Source: UBA4285 sp050944355 | GTDB lineage: Bacteria > Bacillota > Clostridia > Lachnospirales > Lachnospiraceae | DNA: 64,000 bases | Direction of reading: 5' to 3' | Assembly (NCBI GenBank): GCA_050944355.1 | Contig: JBMNQX010000004.1 | Span: forward strand, 128,393-192,392 | Shown here: piece by piece, positions 15,187 through 23,603 of the stretch | Layout of the letters: the number at the start of each line of letters is the position of its first letter | Position numbering within the stretch: the stretch's first letter is position 1 | Notes under the pieces: model-generated | Told to the model about the DNA's origin: nothing | Database searches by the model: none | The model's input: the letters and a program-made list of their open reading frames with translations, nothing else | Translations under genes and position numbers: made by a program

Positions 15187-16302
15187 ATGGCAAGCTTATC
15201 TCTTAAGAACGTTACAAAGGTTTACCCTAACGGATTCGTTGCGGTAAAGAACTTCAACCTCGAGGTTGCAGACCAGGAGTTCATCATTTTCGTAGGACCG
15301 TCTGGCTGCGGTAAGTCGACGACACTTCGTATGATCGCGGGACTTGAAGAGATTTCTTCCGGCGAACTCTGGATCGGCGACAAGCTCATGAACGATGTAG
15401 AGCCGAAGGATCGTGATATCGCCATGGTTTTCCAGAACTACGCTCTGTATCCGCATATGACAGTGTATGACAACATGGCATTCGGCCTGAAGCTCCGCAA
15501 GGTTCCGAAGGCAGATATCGACAAGTCCGTTCATGAAGCGGCAAAGATTCTTGACATCGAGCATCTTCTTGACCGCAAGCCGAAGGCTCTTTCCGGCGGC
15601 CAGAGACAGCGTGTAGCCATGGGCCGTGCTATCGTACGTCATCCGAAGGTATTCCTGATGGACGAGCCGCTCTCCAACCTGGACGCAAAGCTCCGTGTAC
15701 AGATGCGTGTTGAGATTTCCAAGCTCCATCAGAGACTCAATGCCACCATCATCTACGTAACCCATGACCAGGTTGAGGCTATGACCCTTGGTACCCGTAT
15801 TGTCGTACTGAAGGATGGCATCATCCAGCAGGTAGATACGCCGCAGAACCTCTACTACAAGCCGGACAACCTCTTTGTTGCCGGATTCATCGGCTCTCCG
15901 CAGATGAACCTCATCGATGCGACTGTTTCGCAGAACGGCGACAAGATCGGCCTGAAGCTCGACGACCAGATCACGATCGAAGTCGGCGGCGAGAAGGCAA
16001 AGAAAGTTATCGACGGCGGCTATGTCGGCAAGACGGTTGTCATCGGTGTTCGTCCTGAGGATATCAGCGATGATCCGGAGTTCATCGCAAAGCATCCGGA
16101 AGGCGTATTCGATGCAAAGATCAACGTATACGAGCTTCTCGGCGGCGAGGCAAACCTTCACTTCGACATCAATAACACAACCTGCACAGCGAAGGTAAGA
16201 GCCAGCAACGCAGTAAAGCCGGGTACGGTTGTAAAGCTTGCTGCGGATAACACGAGAATGCACATCTTCGACAAGGAGACAGAGCAGATTATCACTCACT
16301 GA
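15187..16302 (+). CDS. Sugar ABC transporter ATPase (MsmX/UgpC type)
   Basis: A 371-residue ATPase of the carbohydrate-uptake group that energises many sugar ABC importers. The nucleotide domain (1-235) has Walker A GPSGCGKST, Q-loop FQNYALYPHMT, signature LSGGQRQRVAMGRAI, Walker B VFLMDEPLSNLD and the switch VTHDQ. The regulatory OB-fold domain (about 236-371) includes GVRPEDIS. I chose the ATG at 15187 behind CAGGAGG. The gene stands alone with its own terminator and no permease genes nearby. This is typical of the multitask ATPase MsmX in Firmicutes, which serves several transporters. Codon use looks biased toward a highly expressed gene. Confidence 0.93.
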   Translation: MASLSLKNVTKVYPNGFVAVKNFNLEVADQEFIIFVGPSGCGKSTTLRMIAGLEEISSGELWIGDKLMNDVEPKDRDIAMVFQNYALYPHMTVYDNMAFGLKLRKVPKADIDKSVHEAAKILDIEHLLDRKPKALSGGQRQRVAMGRAIVRHPKVFLMDEPLSNLDAKLRVQMRVEISKLHQRLNATIIYVTHDQVEAMTLGTRIVVLKDGIIQQVDTPQNLYYKPDNLFVAGFIGSPQMNLIDATVSQNGDKIGLKLDDQITIEVGGEKAKKVIDGGYVGKTVVIGVRPEDISDDPEFIAKHPEGVFDAKINVYELLGGEANLHFDINNTTCTAKVRASNAVKPGTVVKLAADNTRMHIFDKETEQIITH

Positions 16303-16332
16303 TCTGAAATCTGAAAAAAGAATAAACCGTCC

Positions 16333-16380
16333 GGGCGGCCTGAGAATCGAACATTCTCAGGCCGCCCGCTGTTTGTATTT
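16333..16380 (+). terminator. Strong hairpin terminator after the ABC ATPase
   Basis: GGGCGGCCTGAGAAT (16333-16347) pairs perfectly over 15 bases with ATTCTCAGGCCGCCC (16353-16367). The tail GCTGTTTGTATTT is only partly T-rich. The next promoter overlaps this tail. Confidence 0.8.
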
Positions 16381-16401
16381 GAGCTCTGTTATTGATATAA
16401 T
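16373..16401 (+). promoter_or_regulatory. Promoter of the CdaR-like gene (and perhaps ftsEX)
   Basis: TTGTAT (16373-16378) and a perfect TATAAT (16396-16401) are spaced by 17 bases. The -35 box lies in the T-rich tail of the preceding terminator. No later promoter is obvious before ftsE, so ftsEX may be transcribed from here. Confidence 0.65.
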
Positions 16402-16465
16402 GTTAGCGATTATGGCGGTTTGTGCCGCTGACACCAATACGCCGCAATGAAGTAAGAGGTTGGCT

Positions 16466-17557
16466 ATGCTTTCAAATCAGGTACTTCAGGAGACCCTTGA
16501 AGGGCTCCGTTCGATAACCCGTGTAAATATGGCTGCGGTTGACACAGACGGACATGTCTGTGCCGGGACATTTGAACTGACGCCTGAGTGTCTCGCTTCC
16601 GCAAGAGAGTTTGCGGATTCGCCTGCCATCAACCAGGTGGTCAATGACTATCAGTTTTTCAGGATATCGGAAGGAGAGCATCTCAGCTATGTTCTGATTC
16701 TGCAGGGGAGTTCAGATGAGAACTATATGGTTGGCAGAATGGCGGTGTTCCAGATTCAGCAGCTGCTGTACGCATATCGCGAACACTATGACAAGGACAA
16801 CTTTGTCAAAAATCTGCTTCTCGACAACATTCTGAAAGTTGATATTTTTACAAGGGCGGAAAAACTCGGCATCAAAGCGAACGTTCCGAGAATTGTTTAC
16901 ATCATCGAGACACGGCACGGCAAAGATTCTTCCGCGCTGGAGACGATCCGCAATCTGTATCAGGGCAAGTCAAAAGGATTTCTCACAGCTGTCGATGAGA
17001 AGAGCATCGTCCTGATCCGCCAGGTGGAAGGCACGGAAGAGTATGAGGATCTTCTGAGAGAAGCCAGCACCATTGTTGATATGCTTAACACGGAGGCGAT
17101 GACAGCCGCGAGAGCTTCTTTCGGAACCATTGTTCATGATCTCCGCGATCTTTCCCGCTCTTATAAAGAAGCGAAGATGGCCATGTCGGTCGGAAAGATC
17201 TTCTACAGCGAAAAAAATGTCATCGGCTACAGCAAGCTAGGCATCGGACGTCTGATCTATCAGCTGCCTATGTCTCTCTGTCAGATGTATATCCGGGAAG
17301 TGTTTGGGGATCACAATCCGGAAGATATGGACGATGAGACGTTGGCCACAGTCAACAAGTTCTTTGATCACAACCTCAATGTGTCGGAAACGTCCCGGGA
17401 ACTCTACATACACCGCAATACGCTTGTGTATCGGCTTGACAAGCTCAAGGCAACACTTGGTCTTGACCTGACGAATTTCAATGACGCCATCACGTTCAAG
17501 ATTGCCCTGATGGTCGTCAAGTACATGCGGTATATGGAGAACCGTGACAAGTACTGA
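16466..17557 (+). CDS. CdaR/PucR-type transcriptional regulator
   Basis: A 363-residue protein with a C-terminal PucR-type helix-turn-helix (VSETSRELYIHRNTLVYRLDKLK), as in the sugar diacid regulator CdaR. The centre (about 150-260) is the GGDEF-like/CdaR middle region, and the N-terminus (MLSNQVLQETLEGLRSITRVNMAAVDTDG...) fits a ligand-sensing diacid-recognition-like domain. The ATG at 16466 lies six bases after AGAGG, so I prefer it to the TTG at 16460. It lies 31 bases upstream of ftsE. Its ligand and targets are unknown. Confidence 0.85.
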   Translation: MLSNQVLQETLEGLRSITRVNMAAVDTDGHVCAGTFELTPECLASAREFADSPAINQVVNDYQFFRISEGEHLSYVLILQGSSDENYMVGRMAVFQIQQLLYAYREHYDKDNFVKNLLLDNILKVDIFTRAEKLGIKANVPRIVYIIETRHGKDSSALETIRNLYQGKSKGFLTAVDEKSIVLIRQVEGTEEYEDLLREASTIVDMLNTEAMTAARASFGTIVHDLRDLSRSYKEAKMAMSVGKIFYSEKNVIGYSKLGIGRLIYQLPMSLCQMYIREVFGDHNPEDMDDETLATVNKFFDHNLNVSETSRELYIHRNTLVYRLDKLKATLGLDLTNFNDAITFKIALMVVKYMRYMENRDKY

Positions 17558-17588
17558 CTTAGTGAAAAGAAAAGGATTTTGAATACTT

Positions 17589-18275
17589 ATGATTATTCTT
17601 GAAAATGTAAGCAAGAATTATACGCCGGACATTGCCGCTCTGCAGAATATCAATCTGCATGTCGCCAAGGGCGAGTTTGTATTCGTCGTGGGCAAGAGCG
17701 GATCCGGGAAATCGACGCTGATCAAACTCCTCCTGAAGGAGATTGAACCCACGTCAGGACGAATCTATATCAACAAGAAATATCTGAACAAAATGCACCG
17801 CCGTCAGCTCCCGTATCTGCGCCGCGACATCGGCGTCGTTTTCCAGGACTTCCGGCTTCTTCAGGACCGCTCGGTTTTTGACAACATTGCATTTGCCCAG
17901 AAAGTCATCGAGGCGCCGCCGCGCAAAATCCGCACGAATGTGCTTGAAATGCTTTCTATGGTCGGTCTCGTCGACAAATACAAGGCATATCCGAGCGAAC
18001 TATCCGGGGGCGAACAGCAGCGCGTTGCGATTGCGCGCGCACTTGTGAATCACCCGGATATTCTGCTCTGCGATGAGCCAACCGGAAACCTGGACCCGAT
18101 CAACTCCGCTGAGGTCATGAAAATCATTGACAAGGCCAATAAACGCGGGACCACTGTGCTGGTTGTGACCCATAACATGGATATCGTGCAGCAGATGAAG
18201 AAGCGCACGATCACCATGAGCGAGGGCCGCATTATCAGCGATATGGAGAAGGGCGGTTATTTCTATGAAGATTAA
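17589..18275 (+). CDS. ftsE: Cell division ATP-binding protein FtsE
   Basis: A 228-residue ABC ATPase. FtsE powers FtsX to activate peptidoglycan hydrolases during division or elongation. Walker A is GKSGSGKST, the signature is LSGGEQQRVAIARAL, and Walker B is ILLCDEPTGNLD. The start MIILENVSKNYTPDIAALQNINL is typical of FtsE. Its end overlaps ftsX by 11 bases. Confidence 0.96.
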   Translation: MIILENVSKNYTPDIAALQNINLHVAKGEFVFVVGKSGSGKSTLIKLLLKEIEPTSGRIYINKKYLNKMHRRQLPYLRRDIGVVFQDFRLLQDRSVFDNIAFAQKVIEAPPRKIRTNVLEMLSMVGLVDKYKAYPSELSGGEQQRVAIARALVNHPDILLCDEPTGNLDPINSAEVMKIIDKANKRGTTVLVVTHNMDIVQQMKKRTITMSEGRIISDMEKGGYFYED

Positions 18276-19170
18276 TTCATTTTTTTACCAGCTGAAACAG
18301 GGATTTCTGAATATTCACAGAAACCGCCTCTTTTCGCTGGCGTCTATAGCCACAATTGCGGCGAGCATATTTATTTTCGGAATTTTCTACAGTCTTGTCG
18401 CCAATTTCCAGTACACGCTCAAGAGTGCGGAGACAAATATCGCCGTGACCGTATTCTTTGACGACGGGATTGACGACGCGACCATTCAGGCGATCGGCGA
18501 CGCGATTGAGGAAAGACCTGAGGTCGACCATATTCATTTCACATCGGCTGAGGAAGCGTGGGAGAATTTCAAGTCCGAGTATCTCGGCGAATATGAATAT
18601 CTCGCGGACGGTTTCTCTGACAACCCGCTGGCCAATTCCGCTTCCTATGAGGTTTATCTCAATGACGCGAGCAAACAGTCAGAGCTCGTTGACTACATCA
18701 GCTCTCTGGACGGCGTGCGCCAGGTAAACCGGTCTGAGGACGCCGCTGCCAGTCTTTCCGGCGCGGCCAGACTGGTCGGGTACATTTCTGTCGCAGTCAT
18801 CATCGTTCTGCTCGCCGTATCCATATTCCTGATCATGAACACGGTCATCATCGGCATCACGGTGCGCAAGGAAGAAATTTCCATAATGAAGTACATCGGT
18901 GCGACGGATGGCTTTGTCAATGCGCCGTTCTTCGTGGAAGGCATTACGATCGGCGTCATCGGTTCTCTGATTCCGATGATTGTCGAGTATTTCCTCTACA
19001 ATGCGGGAGTTGATTTTGTTCAGACCAAGTTTGCGGTGCTGAACAACATTCTGCGATTCATGACAACGGCCGAGCTGTTCCGCGTCCTGCTTCCGGTGGC
19101 GCTGCTGCTCGGAATTGTCATCGGTCTTCTGGGAACATTCTTTGCCGTGCGCCGGCATTCAAATGTCTGA
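18265..19170 (+). CDS. ftsX: Cell division protein FtsX
   Basis: A 301-residue membrane protein with four helices: one near 20-45 and three in the C-terminal half at about 170-195, 220-245 and 270-295. A large extracellular domain (about 50-165) lies between the first and second, and binds peptidoglycan hydrolases in relatives. IREN-type motifs are replaced by FYQLKQGFLNIHRNRLFSLASIATIAAS, standard for Firmicutes FtsX. The S41 protease gene follows after 23 bases. A coiled-coil hydrolase gene, which often accompanies ftsEX in Firmicutes, is not present here. Confidence 0.95.
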   Translation: MKINSFFYQLKQGFLNIHRNRLFSLASIATIAASIFIFGIFYSLVANFQYTLKSAETNIAVTVFFDDGIDDATIQAIGDAIEERPEVDHIHFTSAEEAWENFKSEYLGEYEYLADGFSDNPLANSASYEVYLNDASKQSELVDYISSLDGVRQVNRSEDAAASLSGAARLVGYISVAVIIVLLAVSIFLIMNTVIIGITVRKEEISIMKYIGATDGFVNAPFFVEGITIGVIGSLIPMIVEYFLYNAGVDFVQTKFAVLNNILRFMTTAELFRVLLPVALLLGIVIGLLGTFFAVRRHSNV

Positions 19171-19193
19171 GAAGGCTTTCGGGAAGGATGCTT

Positions 19194-20510
19194 ATGGAAA
19201 CAAATACGCAGCAGGACAGCCCGCAGGAGTATAAAGAGACAAAGGACCTGACAGACGAGCGGACACCGGAAAGTGTTCCGGAAACGCCTGAAGAGAAACC
19301 GGCGCGCAGGCGCACTCCGAAAGCCATAGTCCTTTATATCATCGCGATTGCCGTGCTGATCCTTCTGATCACTGCGTTCCGCTGCAACCTGATATCGCTT
19401 CGGATCGGCAACATCTATATCGGGAAAGATTCGGGGAGCATCGGCGTCCAGGCGACATCGAAGCTGAATCAGCTCGAGAGCGCGATGAGCGATTTTTACT
19501 TTGACATTCCTGACAAACAGGACTCAATTGACGCAATCGCAAGGGCTTATGTTGAAAGTTACGACGACCCGTACACGGTGTACTATACGGCGGAAGAATT
19601 TTCGGCGTTCATGCAGTCCAGCGAAGGTATCTCTTACGGAATCGGGGTTATCGTAGGCAAGACAGACGACGGGTCCCTTCTGATAACCCGCGTGATCTCC
19701 GGCGGACCGGCAGAGGAGGCCGGGCTTCAGGCGGGCGATCTGATCACGGCGGTTGACGGCGAGTCGATTCTCGAAGAGGACATTGAGGCTACCGTGCAGA
19801 GAATCAAAGGCGACGACGGAACGGATGTCACGCTCACAATCGTCAGGGACGGACAGACGATGGACGTAACAGTCACCCGCGGACAGTATGACATTCCGCT
19901 GGTGAGCTACGGTGTGCTCGACGGCAATATCGGCTATATCTATCTCGCAGAGTTCGACGCCAGCGCGGAGCAGCAGTTCCTCGACGCGTACCAAGAACTG
20001 ACAGAAGTGGAAGGCGTTTCGGCTCTGGTCATAGATCTGCGCGGAAATCCGGGCGGACTGTTAAACGTCGACACCGATATTCTGGATGAACTCCTCCCGG
20101 ACGGCGACATCGTAACCGTAAGGGACAAAGCCGGCAACGAAGAAGTGGTGACGGGAACCAATCCGAATCAGATTGAAATTCCGCTCGCCGTCCTGGTAAA
20201 TGGCGAGTCGGCCTCCGCGTCAGAACTGTTCGCTGCGGCCATTCAGGATTACCAGGTCGGAGTTGTCGTGGGAACTCAGACATACGGGAAGGGAATTGCC
20301 CAGACCATAAAGCAGTTCTCGGATGGCAGCGGCGTGAAGTATACAATTGAGAAATATTTCACACCGAACGGCCGTGATATTCACGGTACAGGCGTGACGC
20401 CGGATATCGTCGTGGAGACGGCCGGGGACGGAACGGAAGATGCCAATCCGGAAACTGACACACAGCTGGCGGCTGCCCTTTCGTATCTGAACGGCGAGCT
20501 TTCCCAGTAG
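19194..20510 (+). CDS. Membrane-anchored S41 C-terminal processing protease with PDZ domain
   Basis: A 438-residue protein with a charged cytoplasmic N-terminus, one membrane helix (about 44-62, IVLYIIAIAVLILLITAF), a PDZ domain (about 140-225, GIGVIVGKTDDGSLLITRVI and GLQAGDLITAVDG) and an S41 protease domain. The catalytic serine lies in NGESASASELFAAAIQD and the lysine in GTQTYGKGIAQ. CtpA-type enzymes trim exported proteins, including cell wall hydrolases. The ATG at 19194 is six bases after GGAAGG, so the ATG at 19188 is less likely. The position after ftsX suggests a role in controlling division hydrolases. Confidence 0.92.
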   Translation: METNTQQDSPQEYKETKDLTDERTPESVPETPEEKPARRRTPKAIVLYIIAIAVLILLITAFRCNLISLRIGNIYIGKDSGSIGVQATSKLNQLESAMSDFYFDIPDKQDSIDAIARAYVESYDDPYTVYYTAEEFSAFMQSSEGISYGIGVIVGKTDDGSLLITRVISGGPAEEAGLQAGDLITAVDGESILEEDIEATVQRIKGDDGTDVTLTIVRDGQTMDVTVTRGQYDIPLVSYGVLDGNIGYIYLAEFDASAEQQFLDAYQELTEVEGVSALVIDLRGNPGGLLNVDTDILDELLPDGDIVTVRDKAGNEEVVTGTNPNQIEIPLAVLVNGESASASELFAAAIQDYQVGVVVGTQTYGKGIAQTIKQFSDGSGVKYTIEKYFTPNGRDIHGTGVTPDIVVETAGDGTEDANPETDTQLAAALSYLNGELSQ

Positions 20511-20530
20511 ATCTCAGAAAGGGGATATTT

Positions 20531-21034
20531 ATGAAATCACTAGCACAAAATCACGTGGCGACAGGATTGATTCTGATTGTCTTCGGCATTGTTCTTCTGA
20601 TCTGGCCGGGCAGCACTCTTGACATTGTCTGCAAGGTCGTCGGCGCCGCCGTCCTGATTGCCGGAATCGTCGGTGTGGCGGAAGGCCTCGCGGGAAAGCG
20701 GAAGGACTCGGCAGCTGTTGCGAGTTTCGCCGGAAATGTCGTGGCCGTTGTCGTCGGCATTCTTCTGATCGCATTTTCAGGCGCGATTGTCTCAGTTCTG
20801 CCGTTTATTCTCGGACTTCTCATGGTGATTTACAGCGCCGTCGAAATTTTTCTTTCTCTTAAAGCAGAAGGAGGAATTGAGACCGGAAGACTGATCATAT
20901 CTGTGATTGAGTTGATACTCGGTATTGTGATTATGGCCAATCCATTCAGCACGATAACGATTCTTGTCCGCATCCTCGGGATCGGAATTATTATTGCCGG
21001 TGTTACACAGCTGATGGGCAGGGCTAAAGCCTGA
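20531..21034 (+). CDS. HdeD/DUF308-family membrane protein
   Basis: A 167-residue protein made almost entirely of six short hydrophobic helices in a repeated pattern with VGAAVLIAGIVGVAEG and LGIGIIIAGVTQLMGR. This is the HdeD (DUF308) layout. HdeD is linked to acid resistance in E. coli, but the molecular role in Firmicutes is unknown. A GAAAGGGG site precedes the ATG. It is probably co-transcribed with the LarB-LarC2 gene, 7 bases downstream. Confidence 0.8.
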   Translation: MKSLAQNHVATGLILIVFGIVLLIWPGSTLDIVCKVVGAAVLIAGIVGVAEGLAGKRKDSAAVASFAGNVVAVVVGILLIAFSGAIVSVLPFILGLLMVIYSAVEIFLSLKAEGGIETGRLIISVIELILGIVIMANPFSTITILVRILGIGIIIAGVTQLMGRAKA

Positions 21035-21041
21035 GGCTGAT

Positions 21042-22430
21042 ATGGACGAATATTCAGTACTGAAAAAGGTGCAGAGCGGAGAGATGACGGTCGAACAGGC
21101 CCTCGCCGCTCTGAAAGAAAAACCGTTCGAAGATCTTGGATATGCCAAAGTTGACCTCCATCGTCATACCCGTCAGGGGGCGACGGAGGTCATTTACGGT
21201 GAAGGGAAAACGCCGGAACAGATCCGCGGCATCGCCGGGACGCTGAAAGCACACCGCCAGGGGCACATTCTTGTGACGAGACTGAACAGCGAAAAGGCCG
21301 ATGTGCTTTCCGACGATCCTGATTTTTCCTATTACGGCACGGCCAGACTCGGCGTCTACGGCGGGCTGGAACCGGATGCGGGACTTCCGCGCCCCGACGG
21401 CACGATTGCGGTTGTGTGCGCCGGGACAAGCGATCTGCCGGTTGCGGAAGAGGCGGCGCTGACGGCGCAGTTTTACGGAAACAAAGTCCTGAGGCTCTAT
21501 GACGTCGGCGTTGCCGGCCTCGAGAGACTGCTGTCTCATCTGGATGAACTCGTCAAAGCTTCGGTCGTCATCACCGTTGCCGGCATGGAAGGGGCGCTCG
21601 CAAGTGTGGTGGGCGGGCTGGTTTCCTGCCCGGTCATCGCGGTGCCGACCAGCGTCGGATACGGCGCGTCGTTTCAGGGACTGGCGGCTATGCTTGCCAT
21701 GATGAATTCCTGTGCGTCCGGTGTGGTGGTTGTCAATATCGACAACGGTTTCGGGGCAGCTTTTTCGGCCAGCCGGATCAACCGGATGGGGATGAAGCGC
21801 GGCAACAAAACCGATGGCAAAGACATCAGAGTGGCCGGCCTGACTGATGACAGAATGGAAAATATGCCTGACGGTGCTTCCGGAGAGAATGAACAGCAGC
21901 ATCCGGACCGATTCTCTCACGACAGAGACTGCATCGGGGAGCTGACCTGCAATCTCGATGATATGAGCGGCGAGGAAGTGGCATTTGCCATGGAGGCGCT
22001 GCTGAAGGCCGGAGCGCGGGATGTGTTCACGACGCCGGCCGGCATGAAGAAGGGCAGACCGGGTGTTGTGCTGACGGTTCTTTGCGCGCCGGACAAAATG
22101 GCGGACTTTGAGAAGCTGATTTTCCGCCTGACGACGACGATCGGCATCCGGGAGACGGTCAAAGAACGCGCTGTGCTGCGGCGCCGGGAAGAGGTGTCAC
22201 AGGCAGAGGGCGGAAACGTCAGGATAAAGATCAGTGAAGGATACGGTGCCGTGCAGATCAAGCCGGAAGCGGATGATCTTCAGAAAGCTGCGCGCAAAAC
22301 CGGTCAGAATCCGGCGGATATCCGGAGCGAGGCGGTAAAAAGATATGGAGCAGAAAGATTCCAGGGCGTCCAGAGAGCGTGCGAAACGGGAACTGACAGA
22401 ACAGATTGTCCGGATGGGGTATCCGGCTGA
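21042..22430 (+). CDS. LarB-LarC2 fusion, nickel-pincer cofactor biosynthesis
   Basis: A 462-residue protein that joins two activities of nickel-pincer nucleotide synthesis. Residues 1-252 are a LarB-like carboxylase/hydrolase of the PurE-related fold: DLHRHTRQGATEVIYGEGK, VCAGTSDLPVAEEAALTA, AGMEGALASVVGGLV, VPTSVGYGASFQGL and the cysteine-containing MNSCASGVVVVNIDNGFGA. After a polar linker (about 253-297), residues 298-440 match the C-terminal LarC2 part of the nickel insertase: LTCNLDDMSGEEVAFAME, DVFTTPAGMKKGRPGVVLTVL and TTTIGIRETVKERAVL. The LarC1 half is absent here, and so are LarE and the LarA racemase. The pathway assignment rests on the two domains. The fusion itself is the unusual point. 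Confidence 0.85.
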   Translation: MDEYSVLKKVQSGEMTVEQALAALKEKPFEDLGYAKVDLHRHTRQGATEVIYGEGKTPEQIRGIAGTLKAHRQGHILVTRLNSEKADVLSDDPDFSYYGTARLGVYGGLEPDAGLPRPDGTIAVVCAGTSDLPVAEEAALTAQFYGNKVLRLYDVGVAGLERLLSHLDELVKASVVITVAGMEGALASVVGGLVSCPVIAVPTSVGYGASFQGLAAMLAMMNSCASGVVVVNIDNGFGAAFSASRINRMGMKRGNKTDGKDIRVAGLTDDRMENMPDGASGENEQQHPDRFSHDRDCIGELTCNLDDMSGEEVAFAMEALLKAGARDVFTTPAGMKKGRPGVVLTVLCAPDKMADFEKLIFRLTTTIGIRETVKERAVLRRREEVSQAEGGNVRIKISEGYGAVQIKPEADDLQKAARKTGQNPADIRSEAVKRYGAERFQGVQRACETGTDRTDCPDGVSG

Positions 22431-22659
22431 GTTTGCCGCGGTTCTCGCCGCGAATCTGCGGACAGAAAAGGCTATGGGCCGCATGTGCGGATATCTGAAG
22501 AATGCGCATCCCAGATCCGCGGAGGAAATCGCGGATGAGATGATGGCGATTCTCTCGGACCGGGACGCCTGGATTGAGAAGAAGTCGGCGCAGTACTATA
22601 ACGCGAAGTATAATTCCTGGGTGAGACGGGGACTTGAGGAAGACGGAGAAGAGGAATAA
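22345..22659 (+). CDS. Conserved small helical protein, unknown function
   Basis: A 104-residue charged protein predicted to be mostly helical, with the segment MGYPAEFAAVLAANLRTEKAMGRMCGYLKNAHP and a C-terminal SRRDAW-like helix (LSDRDAWIEKKSAQYYNAKYNSW). Proteins with this look occur in Lachnospiraceae, but I do not know a function. It overlaps the end of the LarB-LarC2 gene by 86 bases in another frame, and its stop overlaps the glycosyltransferase ATG (TAATG). The tight packing supports it being real. Confidence 0.7.
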   Translation: MEQKDSRASRERAKRELTEQIVRMGYPAEFAAVLAANLRTEKAMGRMCGYLKNAHPRSAEEIADEMMAILSDRDAWIEKKSAQYYNAKYNSWVRRGLEEDGEEE

Positions 22660-23567
22660 TGCTATCGGTTGTCATTCCTTCGTATAATGAAGAAGAAAAT
22701 ATTCCACGCGCCGCCAGAACGATCAGCGGGATTCTTGAGAGGGAAAAGATTCCCTATGAGCTGATTTTTGTGAACGACGGATCCAGCGACAGAAGCTGGG
22801 AATGCATTCGGAAAGAAGCGGCTGTCAATCCCAATATTCACGGGCTGTGTTTTTCCCGGAATTTTGGCAAGGAGTCGGCGATTTTCGCGGGACTTCGCGA
22901 ATCGCGCGGCAGCTGCACGGCAGTGATCGACTGTGATCTGCAGCATCCGCCCGAGAAGCTGGTGGAAATGTACAGACTCTGGGAACAGGGCTACGAAATT
23001 GTCGAGGGCGTCAAGAACAGCCGCGGCGAGGAGAGCGGCGGCCACAGGGCAGCGGCGAAGATGTTCTATCGGATTATCAGCCGGGCGACCGGTATCGACA
23101 TGTCCAATGCTTCGGACTTCAAACTGCTCGACCGCAAAGCGGTGACGGTACTCATAAACATGCCGGAGAAAAACGCGTTTTTCCGGGCGCTTTCCTCCTG
23201 GATCGGATTTAAGACAATCAAGGTGAGTTATGATGTACAGGAGCGACAGGCAGGCACGTCAAAGTGGTCGACGCGCAAACTGATAAGCTACGCCCTGACA
23301 AATATATCTTCATTTACCACGTTTCCGATGCAGTTTGTGACAGTGCTCGGCGTGATTATGCTCGTTGTCGCGATTGTACTCAGCGTGACGGCGCTGGTGC
23401 AGAAGATCATGGGCGTGGCGCTCGGCGGCTTTACGACGGTGATTATCCTGCTCTGCTTTACCGGGAGTGTCATCATGATCAGTCTTGGGATTATCGGATA
23501 TTATCTTGCGAAGATATATGAAGAAGTTCAGGGGCGGCCACGGTATATACTGACGGAAAAGTTCTGA
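22659..23567 (+). CDS. GT2 glycosyltransferase, DPM1/GtrB-like
   Basis: A 302-residue membrane glycosyltransferase. The GT-A domain (1-215) has the family start LSVVIPSYNEEENIP, the nucleotide-binding VNDGSSDRSWE and the metal-binding DCDLQHPPEK. It is followed by QAGTSKWSTRKL and two membrane helices (about 228-255 and 262-288). This layout fits polyprenyl-phosphate sugar transferases such as GtrB, which charge undecaprenyl phosphate with a hexose for cell envelope decoration. The sugar and final target are unknown. It overlaps the preceding small gene by one base. Confidence 0.88.
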   Translation: MLSVVIPSYNEEENIPRAARTISGILEREKIPYELIFVNDGSSDRSWECIRKEAAVNPNIHGLCFSRNFGKESAIFAGLRESRGSCTAVIDCDLQHPPEKLVEMYRLWEQGYEIVEGVKNSRGEESGGHRAAAKMFYRIISRATGIDMSNASDFKLLDRKAVTVLINMPEKNAFFRALSSWIGFKTIKVSYDVQERQAGTSKWSTRKLISYALTNISSFTTFPMQFVTVLGVIMLVVAIVLSVTALVQKIMGVALGGFTTVIILLCFTGSVIMISLGIIGYYLAKIYEEVQGRPRYILTEKF

Positions 23568-23603
23568 TTGCGGCGCGGCCACGGCCTGTGAAAGGAGAGG
23601 GAA

